From contig NZ_CP082249.1 of the NCBI RefSeq assembly GCF_019879105.1, positions 744,001 to 808,000 of the forward strand: a stretch of DNA of 64,000 nucleotides, in the 5' to 3' direction. The notes beneath the pieces are model-generated. The model was not told the origin of the DNA. It was given only the letters and a program-made list of their open reading frames with translations, and did no database searches. Positions within the stretch are counted from its first letter, which is position 1, and each line of letters opens with the position of its first letter. Below are positions 26,823 through 36,625 of the stretch, in pieces. This stretch comes from Natrinema sp. SYSU A 869. Lineage in GTDB: Archaea; Halobacteriota; Halobacteria; Halobacteriales; Natrialbaceae. Both the position numbers and the translations under genes were made by a program.

Positions 26823-27053
26823 ATGACACGGCAGATCGACGCCGCCCACGAACGGGTCACGCTCCCCGAGAACCTGCTCGAGGAGCCCGATGAGTACGAC
26901 GCGCTCACGTCGGGTGACGCGAAGCGACGGATTCCGACGGTTCGGCCACGAGACGCCACGGCTGGTCGAACGACGTCCACTCAGACAGTCCGCGTGACCG
27001 CGGACGACTGCACTGCAAACGGGGGAACCCCGCAACTGGCAATGATACCATGA
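26823..27053 (+). CDS. Possible small leader protein of the PrkA operon (76 residues)
   Basis: The frame begins MTRQIDAAHERVTLPENLLEEPDEYDALTSG and its stop overlaps the prkA start by four bases (ATGA), a typical coupling arrangement. In the first 33 codons almost every third base is G or C and the protein is acidic, as in real neighbours; the second half is less convincing. It has no recognisable domain. It may be a genuine small protein or only a translated leader. Confidence 0.45.
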   Translation: MTRQIDAAHERVTLPENLLEEPDEYDALTSGDAKRRIPTVRPRDATAGRTTSTQTVRVTADDCTANGGTPQLAMIP

Positions 27054-29122
27054 CCGGTGACATCGAAACACTCGAGCAGCTCAGTACGGATTACAAGGAA
27101 TCGATGCCCGCAGACCTGCGGGAAACCAAGTCCTTCGACTGGTACTTAGAGGAGGTCTACAAGGACCCGAAGGTGGCCCGCAACGCCCACCAGCGCGTCG
27201 CGGACATGTTCGACTACTACGGCACCACCTACGACGAGGCCGAAGGGATGGTCGAGTACCAGCTCGCGAGCGAGGATCCGCTGGGTGAGGGCGAGAACAC
27301 CTTCTACGGGAAGGTGATCCACCAGTCGATTCACGAGTTCGTCAACAAGGTCAAGTCGGGTGCCCGCCGGCTCGGACCCGAGCGGCGAATCAAGCTCCTG
27401 CTCGGCCCGGTCGGGTCCGGGAAGTCCCACTTTGACAAGCAGGTCCGCAAGTACTTCGAGGACTACACGCTGCGCGACGACGGCCGGATGTACACCTTCC
27501 GCTGGACCAACCTCTGTGACGTCATTCAGGACCAGGACCCGGCCGACGACACCGTCCGGTCCCCGATGAACCAGGACCCGCTCGTACTCCTGCCCCTAGA
27601 GCAGCGACAGCGAGTCATCGATGATCTCAACGAGAACCTCGACGCACCCTACACCATCCAGAACGAGCAGGCGCTGGACCCCGAAAGCGAGTTCTACATG
27701 GACAAGCTGCTGGCCTACTACGACGACGACCTCCAGCAGGTCCTCGAGAACCACATCGAGATCGCCCGGTTCGTTGCCGACGAGAACAAGCGCCAGGGCC
27801 TCGAGACGTTCGAACCGAAGGACAAGAAGAACCAGGACGAGACCGAACTCACCGGTGACGTCAACTACTCGAAAATCGCCATCTACGGCGAGAGCGACCC
27901 CCGTGCATTCGACTACTCGGGTGCCTTCTGTAACGCGAACCGTGGTATCTTCTCCGGCGAGGAGCTCCTCAAACTCCAGCGGGAGTTCCTCTACGACTTC
28001 CTCCACGCGACCCAGGAGCAGACGATCAAGCCAAAGAACAACCCACGGATTGATATCGACCAGGTGATCGTCGGCCGGACGAACATGCCCGAGTACAAGG
28101 ACAAGAAGGGCGACGAGAAGATGGAGGCCTTCAACGACCGCACCAAGCGGATCGACTTTCCCTACGTCCTCAGCTACGAGGACGAGGCTAGCATCTACGA
28201 GAAGATGCTGCAAAACGCCGACGTCCCCGATATTAACGTCGAGCCACACACTCTCGAGATGGCGGGACTCTTCGGTGTCCTCACACGCATCGAAGAACCC
28301 GACACCGAGACCGTGGGGCTCCTCCCAAAGGCCAAGGCCTACAACGGCGAGATCGACGAGGGAGACGACATCGACACCAAGAAGCTCCGCGAGGAGGCCG
28401 AACAGAAGGCCGAGATCGGCGAGGGCATGGTCGGGATCTCTCCCCGCTTCATTGGCGACGAGATCGCCGAGGCCATCATGGACTCCAAACACCGCCAGCG
28501 CGGCTTCCTCTCGCCGCTGACGGTGTTTAACTTCTTCGAGGAGAACTTAGAGCACCACGGTTCGATTCCGGAGGACAACTTCGAGAAGTATTACCGCTAC
28601 CTCGAGACGGTCCGCGAGGAGTACAAGGAGCGAGCCATCGAGGACGTCCGTCACGCGCTGGCCTACGACATCGACGAGATTCAGCGCCAGGGCGAGAAGT
28701 ACATGGACCACGTGATGGCCTACATCGACGACGACACCATCGAAGACGAACTCACGGGCCGCGAGCAAGAGCCCGACGAGACGTTCCTGCGCTCCGTCGA
28801 GGAGAAACTCGACATTCCCGAGGACCGTAAGGAGGACTTCCGGCAGGAGGTCTCGAACTGGGTCTCCCGCCGTGCACGTGAAGGTGAAGCGTTCAACCCG
28901 CAGGACAACGAGCGCCTGCGCCGCGCACTCGAGCGCAAGCTCTGGGAGGACAAGAAGCACAACATCAACTTCTCCGCGCTGGTCAGCGCCAACGAGTTCG
29001 ACGACGACGAGCGCTCCGCGTGGATCGACGCGCTGATCGAACAGGGCTACTCCGAAGGCGGCGCAAAGGAGGTGCTCGAGTTTGCCGGTGCGGAGGTCGC
29101 CAAGGCAGAGATGGACGACTAA
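27050..29122 (+). CDS. prkA: PrkA family serine protein kinase (first copy)
   Basis: Cytoplasmic AAA-type kinase of 690 residues, YeaG/PrkA-like. The N-terminal AAA module has Walker A GPVGSGKS at 119-126. The C-terminal part is the PrkA domain, with KDKKGDEKMEAFNDRTKRIDFPYVLSYEDEASIYEKML near the middle and a helical tail. Bacterial PrkA/YeaG acts with YeaH and SpoVR/YcgB in starvation, sporulation or stress responses. Here it is followed by a second PrkA, a YeaH/YhbH homologue and SpoVR on the same strand, so the whole module is conserved. Length and motifs look intact. Confidence 0.93.
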   Translation: MTGDIETLEQLSTDYKESMPADLRETKSFDWYLEEVYKDPKVARNAHQRVADMFDYYGTTYDEAEGMVEYQLASEDPLGEGENTFYGKVIHQSIHEFVNKVKSGARRLGPERRIKLLLGPVGSGKSHFDKQVRKYFEDYTLRDDGRMYTFRWTNLCDVIQDQDPADDTVRSPMNQDPLVLLPLEQRQRVIDDLNENLDAPYTIQNEQALDPESEFYMDKLLAYYDDDLQQVLENHIEIARFVADENKRQGLETFEPKDKKNQDETELTGDVNYSKIAIYGESDPRAFDYSGAFCNANRGIFSGEELLKLQREFLYDFLHATQEQTIKPKNNPRIDIDQVIVGRTNMPEYKDKKGDEKMEAFNDRTKRIDFPYVLSYEDEASIYEKMLQNADVPDINVEPHTLEMAGLFGVLTRIEEPDTETVGLLPKAKAYNGEIDEGDDIDTKKLREEAEQKAEIGEGMVGISPRFIGDEIAEAIMDSKHRQRGFLSPLTVFNFFEENLEHHGSIPEDNFEKYYRYLETVREEYKERAIEDVRHALAYDIDEIQRQGEKYMDHVMAYIDDDTIEDELTGREQEPDETFLRSVEEKLDIPEDRKEDFRQEVSNWVSRRAREGEAFNPQDNERLRRALERKLWEDKKHNINFSALVSANEFDDDERSAWIDALIEQGYSEGGAKEVLEFAGAEVAKAEMDD

Positions 29123-29123
29123 C

Positions 29124-29147
29124 ATGACCGGACACGAGGTCGATTAA
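29124..29147 (+). other. Seven-codon mini-ORF between the two prkA genes
   Basis: ATG to TAA encodes MTGHEVD. The stretch TAACATGACCGGAC occurs twice, at 29120-29133 and 29145-29158, so the mini-ORF looks like a local duplication of the second gene's start. It may hand ribosomes from one gene to the next, or be a passive duplication. Confidence 0.4.
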
Positions 29148-29148
29148 C

Positions 29149-31434
29149 ATGACCGGACGCGACTACGTCACCGAGGCCGATCGCGCACTCGAGGAGACCT
29201 ACGAAGAGCCGATGAGCCTCGCGGCGTACGTCGATCGAATCTTCGAGAACCCGTCGATCGCCTCCCACGCCTCGAAGTATCTGCTCGAGGCGATCGAGGC
29301 CGCGGGCACGCGAACGGTCGTCGAGGAGGGCGAGGAGAAGGAGCGCTACCGCTTCTTCGACGATCCGCACAACGACGGCGAACACGCGATCCTCGGCAAC
29401 ACCGAGGTACTCAATGGGTTCGTCGACGACCTGCGGTCGATCGCCGCGGGCCGGGCGAAAGACGAAAAGATCATCTGGTTCGAAGGGCCGACCGCGACCG
29501 GCAAGTCCGAACTCAAGCGCTGTCTGGTCAATGGACTGCGCGAGTACTCGAAGACGCCCGACGGCCGTCGGTATACGGTCGAGTGGAACATCTCGACCGC
29601 CGAGGGCAGCGATCGCGGACTGAGTTACGGCGACGACGTCAGCGCCGCCGCCGACCAGAACTGGTACGAGAGCCCCGTGCAGGCCCACCCACTGTCGGTG
29701 TTCCCCGAAAACGTCCGCGAGGACATACTCGAGCAACTCAACGAAGAACTCGACGACCACGTCCCGATTCAGGTCGACGCACAGCTCGATCCGTTCTCCC
29801 GGGAGGCCTATGACTTCCTTGAGGAACGCTACCGCCGGGAAGGCAAGGAAGAACTGTTCTCGGCGATCACGGACGAGAGTCACCTCCGCGTGAAAAATTA
29901 CGTCGTCGACATGGGACAGGGTGTCGGCGTCCTCCACTCCGAAGACGACGGCCCGCCCAAGGAGCGACTCGTCGGCTCGTGGATGCACGGCATGCTCCAG
30001 GAACTCGACTCGCGGGGTCGGAAGAACCCGCAGGCGTTCAGCTACGACGGCGTGCTCTCACAGGGCAACGGTGTCCTCACGATCGTCGAGGACGCGGCCC
30101 AGCACGCTGACCTGCTCCAGAAGCTGTTAAACGTCCCCGACGAGCAGTCGGTGAAACTGGACAAGGGGATCGGGATGGACGTCGACTCCCAGCTACTGAT
30201 TATCTCCAACCCCGATCTCGAGGCCCAGCTCAACCAGCACGCCGATCGCAACGGGATGGACCCACTGAAGGCGCTCAAGCGCCGGTTGGACAAACACCGA
30301 TTCGGCTATCTGACGAACCTGAGCCTCGAGACGGAACTCATTCGCCGCGAGTTAACCAACGAGATGGAGGTCTGGGAAGCCGAGAGCTACGACGAACTCG
30401 CAGACCGGATCCGCGCGCCGGTGCGGGTGACGGTCAAGGACCGCGACGGCGAGACGCGGGTCCAAGAGTTCGCGCCCCACGCGATCGAGGCGGCCGCGCT
30501 GTACGCAGTCGTCACGCGGTTAGACGAGGAGAACCTTCCGAACGGTCTTGATCTCGTCGATAAGGCGCTGATCTACGATCAGGGCTACCTGCAGGAAGGC
30601 GACAGCCGCCGCGAAAAGGACGAGTTCGACTTCGACGACGACGGCAACGACGGCGATCACGGGATTCCGGTCACGTACACGCGAGACACGCTCGCGGAGT
30701 TGCTCCAAACCGATCGGGACCGCCATCACCCCGAACTGTCGGTCGAGGACATCGTCATGCCCCGCGACGTGTTAAACGCCATGGTCGAGGGGCTGATCGA
30801 CGCGCCGGTCTTCTCGACCGGCGAGCGCTCGGAGTTCGAGAACCGCGTCGTTCCCGTGAAGAACTACATCTACGACCAACAGGAGAGCGACGTCATCGAG
30901 GCAATCATGCACGACAAACGCGTCGACGAGGAGACCGTCGCCGAATACGTCGAACACGTCTACGCTTGGGAGACCGACGAACCGCTGTACAACGACCGCG
31001 GCGAGCGCGTCGAGCCCGATCCACTGACGATGAAGCTGTTCGAGATCGAGCACCTGGGCCGGTTCTCTGAGGCGGAGTATGACGGCAATCAACCCCGTGA
31101 GAGCGTCCGGAACTTCCGACGCGAGAAGGTCATCACATCGCTGAACCGTCACGCGTGGGAACACCGCGACGAGGACTTCTCGGTCGAAGACGTCGATCTG
31201 ACGGCGATCCCGGTGATTAAGACCGTCCTCGAGAGCCACGACTGGGACGACGTCGAGCGGACCTTCGAGGACTTCGATCCGCGACAGTGGAGCGACCCGC
31301 CAAGCGGGACCGAGACGGCCGAAGTCAAGGAAAGCACGATCGACACGATGGTCGACCTCTTCGGCTATTCGGCGGCGTCGGCCGAACTGACCAGCAGACA
31401 CGTCATGGGACAGGTGAGCTACAGATGGGACTGA
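29149..31434 (+). CDS. PrkA family serine protein kinase (second, divergent copy)
   Basis: Second AAA/PrkA protein, 761 residues, clearly a paralogue of the preceding gene but only distantly similar. Walker A is GPTATGKS at 113-120. The middle has [40 protein letters not shown], and the later part [41 protein letters not shown]. Adjacent divergent copies suggest a hetero-oligomer or two kinases with different inputs. Its end overlaps the next gene's start by 10 bases. Confidence 0.9.
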   Translation: MTGRDYVTEADRALEETYEEPMSLAAYVDRIFENPSIASHASKYLLEAIEAAGTRTVVEEGEEKERYRFFDDPHNDGEHAILGNTEVLNGFVDDLRSIAAGRAKDEKIIWFEGPTATGKSELKRCLVNGLREYSKTPDGRRYTVEWNISTAEGSDRGLSYGDDVSAAADQNWYESPVQAHPLSVFPENVREDILEQLNEELDDHVPIQVDAQLDPFSREAYDFLEERYRREGKEELFSAITDESHLRVKNYVVDMGQGVGVLHSEDDGPPKERLVGSWMHGMLQELDSRGRKNPQAFSYDGVLSQGNGVLTIVEDAAQHADLLQKLLNVPDEQSVKLDKGIGMDVDSQLLIISNPDLEAQLNQHADRNGMDPLKALKRRLDKHRFGYLTNLSLETELIRRELTNEMEVWEAESYDELADRIRAPVRVTVKDRDGETRVQEFAPHAIEAAALYAVVTRLDEENLPNGLDLVDKALIYDQGYLQEGDSRREKDEFDFDDDGNDGDHGIPVTYTRDTLAELLQTDRDRHHPELSVEDIVMPRDVLNAMVEGLIDAPVFSTGERSEFENRVVPVKNYIYDQQESDVIEAIMHDKRVDEETVAEYVEHVYAWETDEPLYNDRGERVEPDPLTMKLFEIEHLGRFSEAEYDGNQPRESVRNFRREKVITSLNRHAWEHRDEDFSVEDVDLTAIPVIKTVLESHDWDDVERTFEDFDPRQWSDPPSGTETAEVKESTIDTMVDLFGYSAASAELTSRHVMGQVSYRWD

Positions 31435-32750
31435 GAGACGACCTCGAGCGATTCCGAGAGGTGGGCGAAGAGCGCCGTGAGGATCTGGCCGACTTCATCC
31501 AGTACGGCGACCTCGGACAGAGCCGGCCAGGCGAGATCAAGATCCCGGTCAAGATCATCTCGCTGCCGGAGTTCGAGTACGACCAGCGCGACCAGGGCGG
31601 CGTCGGGCAGGGCGAGGACGGCACGCCTGACCCTGGCCAGCCGGTCGGCCAGCCCCAGCCACAGCCGGGCGACGACGGCGAGGATGGCGACCCCGGCGAG
31701 GAGGGCGGTGACCACGAGTACTACGAGATGGACCCCGAGGAGTTCGCCGAGGAACTCGACGAGGAACTCGGGCTCGACCTCGACCCGAAGGGCAAGAAGG
31801 TTGTCGAGGAGAAGGAAGGCCCGTTCACTGATCTCACCCGGACCGGGCCCAACAGCACGCTCGACTTCGAGCGGATGTTCAAGGAGGGGCTCAAGCGGAA
31901 GCTCGCGATGGACTTCGACGAGGAGTTCCTCCGCGAACTCTGCAAGGTCGAGGGGATCGAGCCCCGCGACGTCTTCGAGTGGGCCCGCAGTGAGAACCTC
32001 CCGGTGTCGATGGCCTGGATTCAGGAGGCCTACGACGATATTCCGGACGCGGAACGCGGCAAATGGGACTCGATCGAGGAGGTCGAGAACGAGGTCGAGC
32101 GCGAGAGCGTCCAGCAGAAGATCCGCCGCGAGGGGGTCCAACACGTCCCCTTCCGCCGCGAGGACGAACGCTACCGTCACCCCGAAATCATCGAGGAGAA
32201 AGAGAAGAACGTCGTGGTCGTCAACATCCGCGACGTCTCCGGCTCGATGCGCGAGAAGAAGCGGGAACTCGTCGAGCGGACGTTCACGCCGCTGGACTGG
32301 TATCTGCAGGGCAAGTACGACAACGCCGAGTTCGTCTACATCGCCCACGACGCCGACGCTTGGGAGGTCGAGCGCGACGAGTTCTTCGGCATCCGCAGCG
32401 GCGGTGGCACCAAGATCTCGAGCGCGTACGAACTCGCCAACGAACTGGTAGAGGAATACCCCTGGACCGACTGGAACCGGTACATCTTCGCCGCGGGCGA
32501 CTCGGAGAACTCGAGCAACGACACTGAGGAGCGAGTAATTCCGATGATGGAGCAGATCCCGGCGAATCTCCACGCCTACGTGGAGACCCAGCCCAGCGGG
32601 AACGCGATCAACGCCACCCACGCCGAGGAGCTCGAGCGCCACTTCGGCACTGACGCCGAGGATGTCGCAGTGGCGTACGTCAACGACGAATCGGACGTGA
32701 CCGACGCGATCTACGATATCCTCAGTACGGAAGGTGAGCAAGATGAGTAA
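31425..32750 (+). CDS. YeaH/YhbH family (DUF444) protein
   Basis: Protein of 441 residues with a VWA-like domain. After a low-complexity Gly/Gln/Asp segment (about residues 55-105) comes a basic-acidic middle. The domain at about 263-430 has the MIDAS-like DVSGS in [18 protein letters not shown] and [17 protein letters not shown] chose ATG 31425, which overlaps the previous stop by 10 bases and gives [18 protein letters not shown]; the longer frame to 31287 is a shadow of the kinase gene. YeaH is the usual partner of the PrkA kinase. Confidence 0.92.
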   Translation: MGLRDDLERFREVGEERREDLADFIQYGDLGQSRPGEIKIPVKIISLPEFEYDQRDQGGVGQGEDGTPDPGQPVGQPQPQPGDDGEDGDPGEEGGDHEYYEMDPEEFAEELDEELGLDLDPKGKKVVEEKEGPFTDLTRTGPNSTLDFERMFKEGLKRKLAMDFDEEFLRELCKVEGIEPRDVFEWARSENLPVSMAWIQEAYDDIPDAERGKWDSIEEVENEVERESVQQKIRREGVQHVPFRREDERYRHPEIIEEKEKNVVVVNIRDVSGSMREKKRELVERTFTPLDWYLQGKYDNAEFVYIAHDADAWEVERDEFFGIRSGGGTKISSAYELANELVEEYPWTDWNRYIFAAGDSENSSNDTEERVIPMMEQIPANLHAYVETQPSGNAINATHAEELERHFGTDAEDVAVAYVNDESDVTDAIYDILSTEGEQDE

Positions 32751-32805
32751 CGAAGCAAACGCCGTTCGCTTCGAACTCACGAAACCCGGTGGTTTTCATG
32801 AGTAA
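32743..32805 (+). other. Twenty-codon mini-ORF bridging yeaH and spoVR
   Basis: An ATG at 32743 inside the stop region of the YeaH gene (ATGAGTAA) opens a frame that stops inside an identical ATGAGTAA at the SpoVR start (32798-32805). The peptide would be [18 protein letters not shown] plus two residues. Both junctions use the same overlap, which suggests translational relay. It is in a different frame from SpoVR, so it is not an N-terminal extension. Confidence 0.45.
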
Positions 32806-34828
32806 GTCAAATTCCAACGCGGATCGATTCCGCAAACAGGCGATCGCCAGCGAGCTCGAGGAACCGGTCGACGAGGCCCGGAACCTCGCCAAGAAGCTTG
32901 GCCTCGATCCCTACCCAGTGAAGTACTGGATCATTGACTACGACGAGATGAACGAGCTCATCGCCTACGGCGGGTTCCAGAGCCGGTACCCACACTGGCG
33001 GTGGGGGATGCAGTACGATAAACAGCAAAAACAGGGCCAGTATGGCGGCGGGAAGGCCTTCGAGATCGTCAATAACGACAACCCTGCCCACGCGTTCCTC
33101 CAGGAGTCGAACACGGTGGCCGACCAGAAGGCGGTCATCACCCACGTCGAGGCCCACTCGGACTTCTTCGCGAACAACGACTGGTTCGGCATGTTCACCA
33201 GCGGGCGCGCGGACGAGGATCAAGTCAACGCCGCAGCCATGCTTGAGCGCCACGCTCGAGCGATCGGCGAGTACATGTCCGATCCTGACATCGACCGCGC
33301 CGAGGTCGAGAAGTGGATCGACCACTGCCTGAGCCTCGAGGACAATATCGACCAGCATCAGGTGTTCAGCCGCCGGCTTGACGTCGACGGGCCCGCGATC
33401 GAGGAAATCGACGGGGACCTCGCCGAGAAGTTAGACGAACTCGAGCTCTCAGACGAGATCAAAGGCGAGGTCTTCAACGAGGAGTGGGTCGAAAAACTCG
33501 AGGGCGAAGAGGGCGGCGCGACCTTCCCCGAGGAGCCACAGAAGGACCTGCTGGCGTTCGTCCGCGAGCACGGCAAACAGTACGACGACGAGGCCGGTCG
33601 GGGTGTCGAGATGGAAGCGTGGCAACGCGACATCCTCGACATGATGCGCGCGGAGGCGTACTACTTCGCCGCCCAGAAGATGACGAAGGTGATGAACGAG
33701 GGGTGGGCCGCCTACTGGGAATCGGCGATGATGACCGACGAGGCCTTCGCTGGCGACGACGAGTTCCTCAACTACGCCGACCACATGGCCAAGGTGCTGG
33801 CCTCCGGCGGGCTCAACCCCTACAGCCTCGGCATGGAACTCTGGGAGTACGTCGAGAACACGACCAACCGGCAGGAGGTCCTCGAGGCCCTGCTGCGCGT
33901 CGAGGGGATCTCCTGGCGAAATCTCGTTGACGTCGTCGACTTCGACGAGGTGCTCGAGCGGCTCGAGCCGCCGGAAGCAATCGAGACCATCACGCCCGAG
34001 ACGCTCGACGCGCTCGAGGAGGTCCCCGACGAGTGGATCGACCACGAGGCGCTCGAGCGGGCCCGCGAGGGCGAGATCGACGTCGAGACGTACCCTTGGA
34101 AGGTGCTGACCGAAGCGGGACTGGCGCGGCGACACTACTCGCTAGTCAAGCGCCAACACCGTGGCTTCCTCGCCAGGGTCAGCCAGAACGAACTCGAGCG
34201 GATCGGCCGCTACCTGTTCGACGACGCCCGCTACTCGTCGGTCGAGGAAGCGCTCGAGGATGTCGACTTCACGGCCGGCTGGGACCGGATGTTCGATGTC
34301 CGAGAGAGCCACAACGACGTGACCTTCCTGGACGAGTTCCTGACACAGGAGTTCATCACGGAGAACAACTACTTCACCTACGAGCACTCGCAGGCGACAG
34401 GGCAGTTCCACGTCGCTAGCGACGCGGCCGAGGACGTCAAGAAGAAGCTCCTCCTGCAGTTCACCAACTTCGGGAAACCGACCATCGCGGTCTACGACGG
34501 CAACTACAACAACGCGAACGAACTGCTGCTCGGCCACCAGTACAACGGCGTCATGCTCGATATGGGGCAGGCCACGGAGACGCTCAAGCGGATCTTCGAG
34601 CTGTGGGGCCGGCCGGTGAACCTGCTGACGATCGTCAAGGAGGTCGACGAACACGACATCGAGGTGGCGAAGCGTCGCAATCGCGAGCCCGAACCCGAAG
34701 AACAGGGCAAGCTGATCCGGTACAACGGCGAGACGGTGACGACCGAGGACGTGCCCTGGGAGGAGGTCGAACACCTCGCGGCCGACGACGTCGATTACGA
34801 CACGAAACCCGACGAGTGGCTCGCGTAA
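32798..34828 (+). CDS. SpoVR family protein
   Basis: Cytoplasmic protein of about 676 residues, full length for SpoVR/YcgB. Characteristic parts are DPYPVKYWIIDYDEMNELIAYGG and PHWRWGMQYDKQQ near the N-terminus, and NNDNPAHAFLQESNTVADQKAVITHVEAHSDFFANN. SpoVR is needed for spore cortex formation in Bacillus and is widespread in non-sporulating organisms. Its job in archaea is unknown, but the PrkA-YeaH-SpoVR grouping is a conserved stress module. I use ATG 32798 rather than the GTG at 32789. Confidence 0.93.
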   Translation: MSKSNSNADRFRKQAIASELEEPVDEARNLAKKLGLDPYPVKYWIIDYDEMNELIAYGGFQSRYPHWRWGMQYDKQQKQGQYGGGKAFEIVNNDNPAHAFLQESNTVADQKAVITHVEAHSDFFANNDWFGMFTSGRADEDQVNAAAMLERHARAIGEYMSDPDIDRAEVEKWIDHCLSLEDNIDQHQVFSRRLDVDGPAIEEIDGDLAEKLDELELSDEIKGEVFNEEWVEKLEGEEGGATFPEEPQKDLLAFVREHGKQYDDEAGRGVEMEAWQRDILDMMRAEAYYFAAQKMTKVMNEGWAAYWESAMMTDEAFAGDDEFLNYADHMAKVLASGGLNPYSLGMELWEYVENTTNRQEVLEALLRVEGISWRNLVDVVDFDEVLERLEPPEAIETITPETLDALEEVPDEWIDHEALERAREGEIDVETYPWKVLTEAGLARRHYSLVKRQHRGFLARVSQNELERIGRYLFDDARYSSVEEALEDVDFTAGWDRMFDVRESHNDVTFLDEFLTQEFITENNYFTYEHSQATGQFHVASDAAEDVKKKLLLQFTNFGKPTIAVYDGNYNNANELLLGHQYNGVMLDMGQATETLKRIFELWGRPVNLLTIVKEVDEHDIEVAKRRNREPEPEEQGKLIRYNGETVTTEDVPWEEVEHLAADDVDYDTKPDEWLA

Positions 34829-34928
34829 GGCCGCTCAGTTCGGGTTCCCCGTCCGACTCTCATGAGCGCCGGCTCGAGTGCCGTTGGCCAGAACCCTTAC
34901 GTCGTCGTTCCCCAATGCAGGGGACACG

Positions 34929-35961
34929 ATGGATGGGGACGGGGGCGAGGCCATCGAATCCCGGGGTCGGGGGGCCACCGGGGTCGATTTGCCGTCAATC
35001 CTTAGACGACTCGACGATCAGAATCCGGCCGAGCAACGCGACGCTGTCCGCCGAATTCGGACCGCGATCGACGACCAGGGGCAGGGAGCGGTCTGTGCGC
35101 CGACGGTGCCGAAGTTACGGACGCTGCTCGAGCGGCCCGGTATAGATTTTCATGACGAAATTGCCGCCTGTCTCGCCGATCTGGCGATCGACGCACCCAC
35201 AGACGTCGCGCCATCGACTGACGTGATCGTGACCGTTGCCCGCGAGCATGCTGACCAGCCGATGACGCGCGATCTCCTCCGATGTCTCGCCGCCGTCGCG
35301 GCCGAGCGGCCGGACGTCGTGGTCGAGCACGTTGAGGCGATCGGCGACGTACTGGAGCGGCGACGTGGGTACGACCGCCGCGGGCTCCAGGTGATCGCCC
35401 GCGTCTCGACGGCGGAGCCGACGGCGATCGAACCGGTAGTGCCGATCCTCACCGACGCGCTGGCAGCGAATCCGGTCGAAACGGGCCGCCGGTGCTCCGA
35501 GCGCTCGGCCGACTAGCGCGATCCGACGGGGCGCTTCCGTCCCTCGAGTTTGTCACACACGCTGCCGCGATCGTCGATCACGACGATCGATCCCTGCGAC
35601 ACGATGCGATCGGCTGTCTCGGCGACGTGGCTCACCGCGATTCCGCGGCGGTCGAACCCGTCTGTGCCGTGTTCAGGACGGCGCTTTCGTCCTCCGACCC
35701 GGATACTCGGGCTATCGCCGCGGTCACGGTCGCCCGTATCGCAGCCGGGATCGACGACGCGGTCGACCCGGTTCGCGGGCAGTTGCTCGAACTACTCGCG
35801 GACGACATCCGCACGTCCGGGTGAACGCCTGCATCGCGCTCTGTCACGGGCACGTCGACGCGGCCACACCGCAACTGCGGGAGCTCGCGAGCGAGGATCC
35901 AGCACCGAACGTCCGAAACCGTGCTTCGTGGGCTGTGAGACACCTTTCGGCGGGACAGTAG
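34929..35961 (+). pseudogene. HEAT-repeat protein broken by two single-base gaps
   Basis: Three consecutive frames join into one HEAT-like protein of about 343 residues. The first frame (from MDGDGGEAIESRG) runs to about 35490. Restoring one G in CCGGTG there joins it to ETGRRVLRALGRLARSDG. Restoring one G at 35818-35821 (CCGGGTG) joins the second frame to VNACIALCHGHVDAATPQLRELASEDPAPNV, ending at the TAG at 35961. Both repairs add a G to a G run. The protein is similar in style to the HEAT gene at 12.6 kb. Either sequencing errors or real decay. Confidence 0.75.
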
Positions 35962-36012
35962 TTCTCGATACAGACCGGAACACAGTCTGTTCTCGCGGCC
36001 GTTTCGCCGACT

Positions 36013-36292
36013 ATGGCGTTTCTCATCGAAACCGAGTCCCGGTTGACGACCGTCGACGTGACCGATCGCATCGCTGCAGCCGTTCCGGACGACCTCGAGT
36101 CGGGGACCTGTACCGCCTTCGTTCACCATACGATGGCCGGACTCCCACCTGCGAGCGGCGCTGATCGGGCCGGACGTGACGATTCCGATCGAGACTAGGG
36201 AGTTGGCACTGGGGACGTGGCAGTCGGTGTTGCTCGTCGAGTGTGACGGGCCGCGAATCCGGACCGTGACCGTGACGACCGTCGGCGAGTAG
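36013..36292 (+). pseudogene. YjbQ/UPF0047 family remnant with internal deletion
   Basis: The start, [43 protein letters not shown] in outline, and the end, [20 protein letters not shown] and [14 protein letters not shown] to VTVTTVGE, are both clear YjbQ pieces. They lie in different frames and are nearly adjacent. The family's middle section of roughly 40-50 residues, with conserved acidic and His positions, is missing. The gene is therefore not functional as it stands. Confidence 0.75.
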
Positions 36293-36403
36293 GTCCACGC
36301 TCGATTGGCGATGGGTCGGTCGACCAAGAGCCGTGAGAATCGGACGGACTGCGATTCACCTGGATAATAAAAACAATAGTCTGACCACCGTTAGATCGAA
36401 AGT

Positions 36404-36560
36404 ATGACGGGGAAAATGTCATCTCTCTACTCGAGTATGAGTCACCTCCGAGACGAATTGTACGATGTGTTGTCGAACCCGCGCCGCCGACGACTGCGAT
36501 TTGACCTGTGGAGGCCGCTCCGCGGACGGATTCGCCGAGATCGCTCCGGCGAGGGAGTGA
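36404..36560 (+). pseudogene. Degenerate winged-helix (DUF7344-like) fragment
   Basis: The opening SHLRDELYDVLSNPRRRRLRFDL is the typical first helix of haloarchaeal DUF7344-type winged-helix regulators. A one-base shift near 36509 is needed to continue as VEAAPRTDSPRSL. Beyond that the sequence loses resemblance and runs into the convergent gene. An AT-rich promoter-like block precedes it at about 36363-36400. Confidence 0.45.
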
Positions 36561-36625
36561 CAGGCCGACCACCGGTGGGATGCCCGCCCTGCACGTCGCT
36601 GGTCGTCGCCGTTCAGGCCTCGCAG

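Noticed and set aside
27596..28492. 298-codon open frame antisense to prkA
   Set aside because: It mirrors the codon structure of the real gene: in GC-rich DNA the opposite frame stays open. Its protein is a Leu/Val/Gly repeat-like mixture with no domain.
31419..32780. 453-codon open frame antisense to yeaH
   Set aside because: Shadow frame rich in Leu, Val and Asp; the sense gene is well supported.
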